From positions 1 through 64,000 of the forward strand of contig NZ_BAGG01000092.1 of assembly GCF_000308695.1 (NCBI RefSeq): a stretch of 64,000 nt of DNA, in the 5' to 3' direction. The notes under the pieces were generated by a model. That model ran no database searches. It was not told where the DNA came from and saw only the letters and a list, made by a program, of their open reading frames with translations. Both the position numbers and the translations under genes were made by a program. Shown piece by piece: positions 60,942 through 64,000 of the stretch (the first letter of the stretch is position 1; each line of letters starts with the position of its first letter). This DNA comes from Nocardia takedensis NBRC 100417. Lineage in GTDB: Bacteria > Actinomycetota > Actinomycetes > Mycobacteriales > Mycobacteriaceae.

Positions 60942-61733
60942 TCAGTTCGTCTGGGGATCCTGACTCCTGATCGGACCGATGCGGTTCGGGGGCCAGATCT
61001 TGAACACCGCCTTGCCGCGCACGTTGTCGATGGGGACGGTGCCCTGCCACTCGTCGCCGACGTGGGCGCGCGAATCGGCGGACTGGTTGCGGTTGTCGCC
61101 CATCACCCACAAATGGCCCTCCGGGACCCGCACCGGGCCGAAGACGCGGCCGGACGGGTAGGTGCCGTTCTGCTGGCCCGGGGTCCACTTGTAGTCGTTC
61201 TCGACGTAGGGCTCGTCCAGCGGTTTGCCGTCGACCAGCACCCTGCCTTCGGCATCGCAGCACTGCACCGTCTGACCGCCGACCGCGATCACCCGCTTGA
61301 CCAGGTCGTTCTCATCCGGCGGGACCAGGCCGAAGAAGGAGAAGAAGTTCTGCACGCCGCGCACCACACCGTTGTCGGAGCGGATCGAGCGGTAGGCGGT
61401 GTTCCAGGACGGCGGGCCCACGAAGACCACGACGTCGCCCGGTTCCGGATCGCTCCAGTAGGAGGTGATCTTCTCGACGTAGATCCGGTCGCCCGTGCAG
61501 CCCGGGCAGCCGTGCAAAGTCGGTTCCATCGACTGGGACGGGATGACGTAGGGCCTGCCCACGAAGCTCACCATCAGTGCCGCGATGACGGCCGCGATGA
61601 CGATGAGGATCGGCAGTTCCTGCCAGAACGGGCGTTGTTTCTTGACCTTCTTCTGGCGTCGCGCGCGCCGGGTGCGCCCCGCGCCTTCGTCGTCCGAACC
61701 GGACATCGCCACCGACCCACTTTCGTCTGCCAC
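60942..61733 (-). CDS. lepB: Signal peptidase I
   Basis: 263 residues from GTG 61733, which follows TACTCT by seven bases, so this gene may be leaderless too. A single transmembrane helix (LPILIVIAAVIAALMVSFVG) anchors it. Catalytic Ser is in IPSQSMEPTL and the general-base Lys in LVKRVIAVGGQTV; box E is GDNRNQSADSRAH. It removes signal peptides of secreted proteins at the outer face of the membrane, including those of the secreted proteins in this window. Confidence 0.94.
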   Translation of the reverse strand: MADESGSVAMSGSDDEGAGRTRRARRQKKVKKQRPFWQELPILIVIAAVIAALMVSFVGRPYVIPSQSMEPTLHGCPGCTGDRIYVEKITSYWSDPEPGDVVVFVGPPSWNTAYRSIRSDNGVVRGVQNFFSFFGLVPPDENDLVKRVIAVGGQTVQCCDAEGRVLVDGKPLDEPYVENDYKWTPGQQNGTYPSGRVFGPVRVPEGHLWVMGDNRNQSADSRAHVGDEWQGTVPIDNVRGKAVFKIWPPNRIGPIRSQDPQTN

Positions 61734-61859
61734 GCCGAACAGAGTAGCCCGACACCATGACGATCGGTCCGGTGCCGGGCTACTAAGGGCTGTCACGGCT
61801 TTCACGCCGTGGCCGCGAGGCCGGATGCGTTCGCGCACCGCGGCCTCACGACGGGAAGC

Positions 61860-62201
61860 TCAGCGCTTCTCCTTGATCTTGGCGGCCTTGCCGCGCAGGT
61901 CACGCAGGTAGTACAGCTTGGCCCGGCGGACATCGCCGCGGGTCACGACCTCGATGTGGTCGATGTTGGGGGTGTGCACCGGGAAGGTGCGCTCCACGCC
62001 GACGCCGAAGGAGACCTTGCGGACGGTGAAGGTCTCGCGGACGCCGCCGCCCTGACGTCGGATGACGACGCCCTTGAAGACCTGGATGCGCTCCTTCGAG
62101 CCTTCGATGACCTTCACGTGCACATTGAGGGTGTCGCCCGGCCGGAAGTCGGGGACGTCGCTGCGCAGCGACCGTTCGTCGAGGAAGTCAAGGGTGTTCA
62201 T
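61860..62201 (-). CDS. rplS: 50S ribosomal protein L19
   Basis: 113 residues from ATG 62201, set by AGAAGGA six bases upstream. Canonical text: NTLDFLDERSLRSDVPDFRPG, DTLNVHVKVIEGSKERIQVF, KGVVIRRQGGGVRETFTVRK, VEVVTRGDVRRAKLYYLRDL-RGK. It sits at the 30S-50S interface. It is upstream of lepB on the same strand, as in other actinobacteria. Confidence 0.97.
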   Translation of the reverse strand: MNTLDFLDERSLRSDVPDFRPGDTLNVHVKVIEGSKERIQVFKGVVIRRQGGGVRETFTVRKVSFGVGVERTFPVHTPNIDHIEVVTRGDVRRAKLYYLRDLRGKAAKIKEKR

Positions 62202-62367
62202 GTCCATCCTTCTGATGTGTGCGCGAACAGAGGACCCTGGCGGCACGGGTGGTGCGCGACCGGTTCATGCTCCGAATTGAGGAGTGCTCCCGGGGTCGAC
62301 AAAGCACCCAGGGCAACCCGTGCATTGTGCCAGACCGGGCGCACGCAGGAAAAATCGCCCCCGCTGG

Positions 62368-63231
62368 TCAGCTGTCGGCGTCGCGCTCCCACGGCAGGTG
62401 GTGCGGATGCGGCGAGGGCGGCGCGGGCACCACCTTCCTGCTCAGCTCGGCCTCCGCGGCCACCCGCGCGTGCTCGACGTCGGGTTTGCCCGCGATCAGA
62501 TCCTGGATGAAGATTTTGGCCCGGATCACCGGACGCCGGTAGCGACGCTCCCGGACGATCGCCCGGTACATCATGCGGCGGCGGTCGGCGTAACGCCACC
62601 GCGCCCAGGGCGCGCCGGGGCGGCTGAGCCGCAGCGCCCCGACCACCAGCAGCGGCGGGAAGAACATGCCGAACAGACCCGTCCAGATCTTGCCCTTGGC
62701 GATGACGATCGCGGCCAGCATCAGGTTCACGATCGCGAAGGCGCTGACGACGATGCGGGCCTCGGTGCCCATGTTGGCACGGAAGTCGTTGATCTCGAGC
62801 AGCGAGAGCGGGTGGAAGCCGAGCAACAGCAGACCCGTCACCGCGAGGGCGACGAACACCGCGTCGACCGAGGTGCGGCCCTGTTCCTCCCAGTAGACGT
62901 CGCGCAGGTAGTAGATCAGCGCGAATTCGTCGAGGACCAGGGCCGCGCCCACGCCGAAGGCCGCGGCGAGCAGGCTCGCGGTGAGGTTGTCGGCGTCGTC
63001 GTAGACCGCGACCATGCCCAGGCCGGAGCCGAGCACCAGGATCACGCCGAAGACCATGTGGTGGATGTGCACGCTGCCCGCGCGCAGGTTGCCGGGCCAC
63101 CAGCGGACCTTCTTGCGGATCAAGCGGACGCTGAGGCGGATGAACAGGAAGCCGACGATGAACCCGAACAGGAAGCACAGCAGGGGCAGGCGACCCTGCG
63201 CGATCACATCCTCTTCGAGCCATCTGCGCAT
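62368..63231 (-). CDS. Integral membrane protein of unknown function
   Basis: 287 residues with about six transmembrane segments (RLPLLCFLFGFIVGFLFIRL, VFGVILVLGSGLGMVAVYDD, AAAFGVGAALVLDEFALIYY, AVFVALAVTGLLLLGFHPLS, SAFAIVNLMLAAIVIAKGKI, LFGMFFPPLLVVGALRLSRP) and a charged cytoplasmic tail of about 80 residues. A HIHH motif after helix 1 and the acidic DEF in helix 3 might bind metal or act in catalysis. I do not recognise the family; it is widespread in actinobacteria next to other genes. Confidence 0.7.
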   Translation of the reverse strand: MRRWLEEDVIAQGRLPLLCFLFGFIVGFLFIRLSVRLIRKKVRWWPGNLRAGSVHIHHMVFGVILVLGSGLGMVAVYDDADNLTASLLAAAFGVGAALVLDEFALIYYLRDVYWEEQGRTSVDAVFVALAVTGLLLLGFHPLSLLEINDFRANMGTEARIVVSAFAIVNLMLAAIVIAKGKIWTGLFGMFFPPLLVVGALRLSRPGAPWARWRYADRRRMMYRAIVRERRYRRPVIRAKIFIQDLIAGKPDVEHARVAAEAELSRKVVPAPPSPHPHHLPWERDADS

Positions 63232-63261
63232 GGCCGCCCGCCCCTTCGTCCGTGTGTGGCG

Positions 63262-64000
63262 CTACCGGCCGAAACCGGCCCGGCGCAGCGCGTCGGCCAT
63301 CGACCCGGTGGGTGCGGGCGCGTTGCGGCGCTGATCTCCGCCGCGCGCGCGGTTCTGGTTCTGGTTGCGCCCGCCCTGACCGCCTTGACCGCCCTGCTGA
63401 CGACCCTGACCGCCGCCCTGCTGGCGGTTCTGGCCACCCTGTCGCTGACGGTCGCCGCCGCCCTGACCGCGTCCGCCCTGACCGCCACGGTTGCCGCCGG
63501 ACTTGCCCGCGGTGCCCGGTTCGTCGTCCAGGCGCAGGGTCAGGCCGATGCGCTGACGCGCCACGTCGACCTCGAGCACCTTCACCTTGACCACGTCACC
63601 GGATTTGACGATCTCGCGCGGATCGTTGACGAAATTGCGCGACATCGCGGACACGTGCACGAGGCCGTCCTGGTGCACGCCCACGTCGACGAACGCGCCG
63701 AAGGCCGCGACATTGGTGACCACGCCCTCGAGCACCATGCCCGGTTCGAGGTCGGCGACCTTCTCCACGCCCGCGGCGAATTCGGCGGTCTTGAACTCGG
63801 GGCGCGGGTCGCGGCCGGGCTTCTCGAGTTCGGCGATGATGTCGGTGACGGTGGGGACGCCGAAGGAGTCGTCGGTGAAGTCGGCCGGACGCAGCGAACG
63901 CAGCGCGGCGGTGTTGCCGATCAGTTCGGTGACGCCGTTGCCCGTCTTCTCCAGGATGCGCCGCACCACCGGATACGCCTCGGGGTGCACGGCGGAGGTG
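63262..64000 (-). CDS. tex: Tex-family RNA-binding protein, C-terminal part
   Basis: The last 245 residues of a gene entering from the right edge. HPEAYPVVRRILEKTGNGV is the Tex HhH-type region, and an S1 domain follows (LEPGMVLEGVVTNVAAFGAF, VDVGVHQDGLVHVSAMS, GDVVKVKVLEVDVARQRIGL). After the S1 domain comes a 60-residue Gly/Gln/Arg/Asn-rich tail before a conserved end (SMADALRRAGFGR). Tex binds RNA and affects transcription termination and stress responses. Confidence 0.88.
   Translation of the reverse strand, partial: TSAVHPEAYPVVRRILEKTGNGVTELIGNTAALRSLRPADFTDDSFGVPTVTDIIAELEKPGRDPRPEFKTAEFAAGVEKVADLEPGMVLEGVVTNVAAFGAFVDVGVHQDGLVHVSAMSRNFVNDPREIVKSGDVVKVKVLEVDVARQRIGLTLRLDDEPGTAGKSGGNRGGQGGRGQGGGDRQRQGGQNRQQGGGQGRQQGGQGGQGGRNQNQNRARGGDQRRNAPAPTGSMADALRRAGFGR

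Overview
The window is about 64 kb of high-GC actinobacterial chromosome. Everything about it points to the Mycobacteriales, most likely Nocardia or a close relative. The evidence is the codon bias, an Mce-family protein, a mycobacterial-type CYP51, KstR-type operators, and a right half whose gene order follows the Mycobacterium tuberculosis block from Rv2864c to Rv2904c (pbp-lipo, GNAT, ispG, rip1, dxr ... rlmN, cdsA, frr, pyrH, tsf, rpsB, M23, xerC, dprA, comM, yraN, DUF2469, rnhB, lepB, rplS). I see no rRNA, tRNA, CRISPR array or intact insertion sequence. Names come from motif and family recognition by eye; no database search was run.

Region 1 (1-5649) is mixed: an SRPBCC fragment, a WYL regulator divergent from a RidA protein, an orphan CbiO-type ATPase, a PPOX-fold flavoprotein, an ArsR regulator, a roadblock-like small protein, an unrecognised protein with an apparent helix-turn-helix at its C-terminus, and a secreted protein.

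Region 2 (5852-18807) is the most interesting part. It is a lipid or sterol island: HSL-type esterase, CYP51, a FadD19-like acyl-CoA ligase, a TetR regulator, an orphan Mce protein, a second FadD paralogue whose catalytic motifs are all eroded, a CMD-family protein, a KstD-like flavoprotein, an F420-type LLM oxidoreductase and an aldehyde dehydrogenase. Six promoters in this 12 kb carry the same 22-bp element, two copies of TGTCCAGACA on a 12-bp pitch, and a related half-site overlaps the inferred start of the TetR gene. This looks like one dedicated regulon. One promoter also carries a perfect KstR-consensus box.

Region 3 (19083-29419) holds Dps, an unknown protein, catalase, a Baeyer-Villiger-type monooxygenase, a secreted lytic transglycosylase, a DUF5753 regulator, an APC permease, an ImmA/IrrE-type protease, a DUF4254-like protein and a nitrobindin-like protein. 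A five-copy 23-bp tandem repeat starts at the dps stop codon.

Region 4 (29538-37535) is the conserved envelope and isoprenoid block (pbp-lipo, GNAT, ispG, rip1, dxr) followed by DUF2631 and a LysR regulator. Region 5 (37604-41100) is a toxin-antitoxin island: VapBC with a clear operator, a decayed-looking ORF, and AbiE, in which the toxin gene is interrupted by an in-frame TGA. Region 6 (41331-64000) is the conserved translation, lipid, recombination and secretion block. It is interrupted by an accessory insert (DUF1990, GAF-ANTAR, alkylsulfatase-like MBL protein, two DUF202 proteins, and an acetoacetate-decarboxylase-family protein behind a KstR-type box) and ends inside a tex gene.
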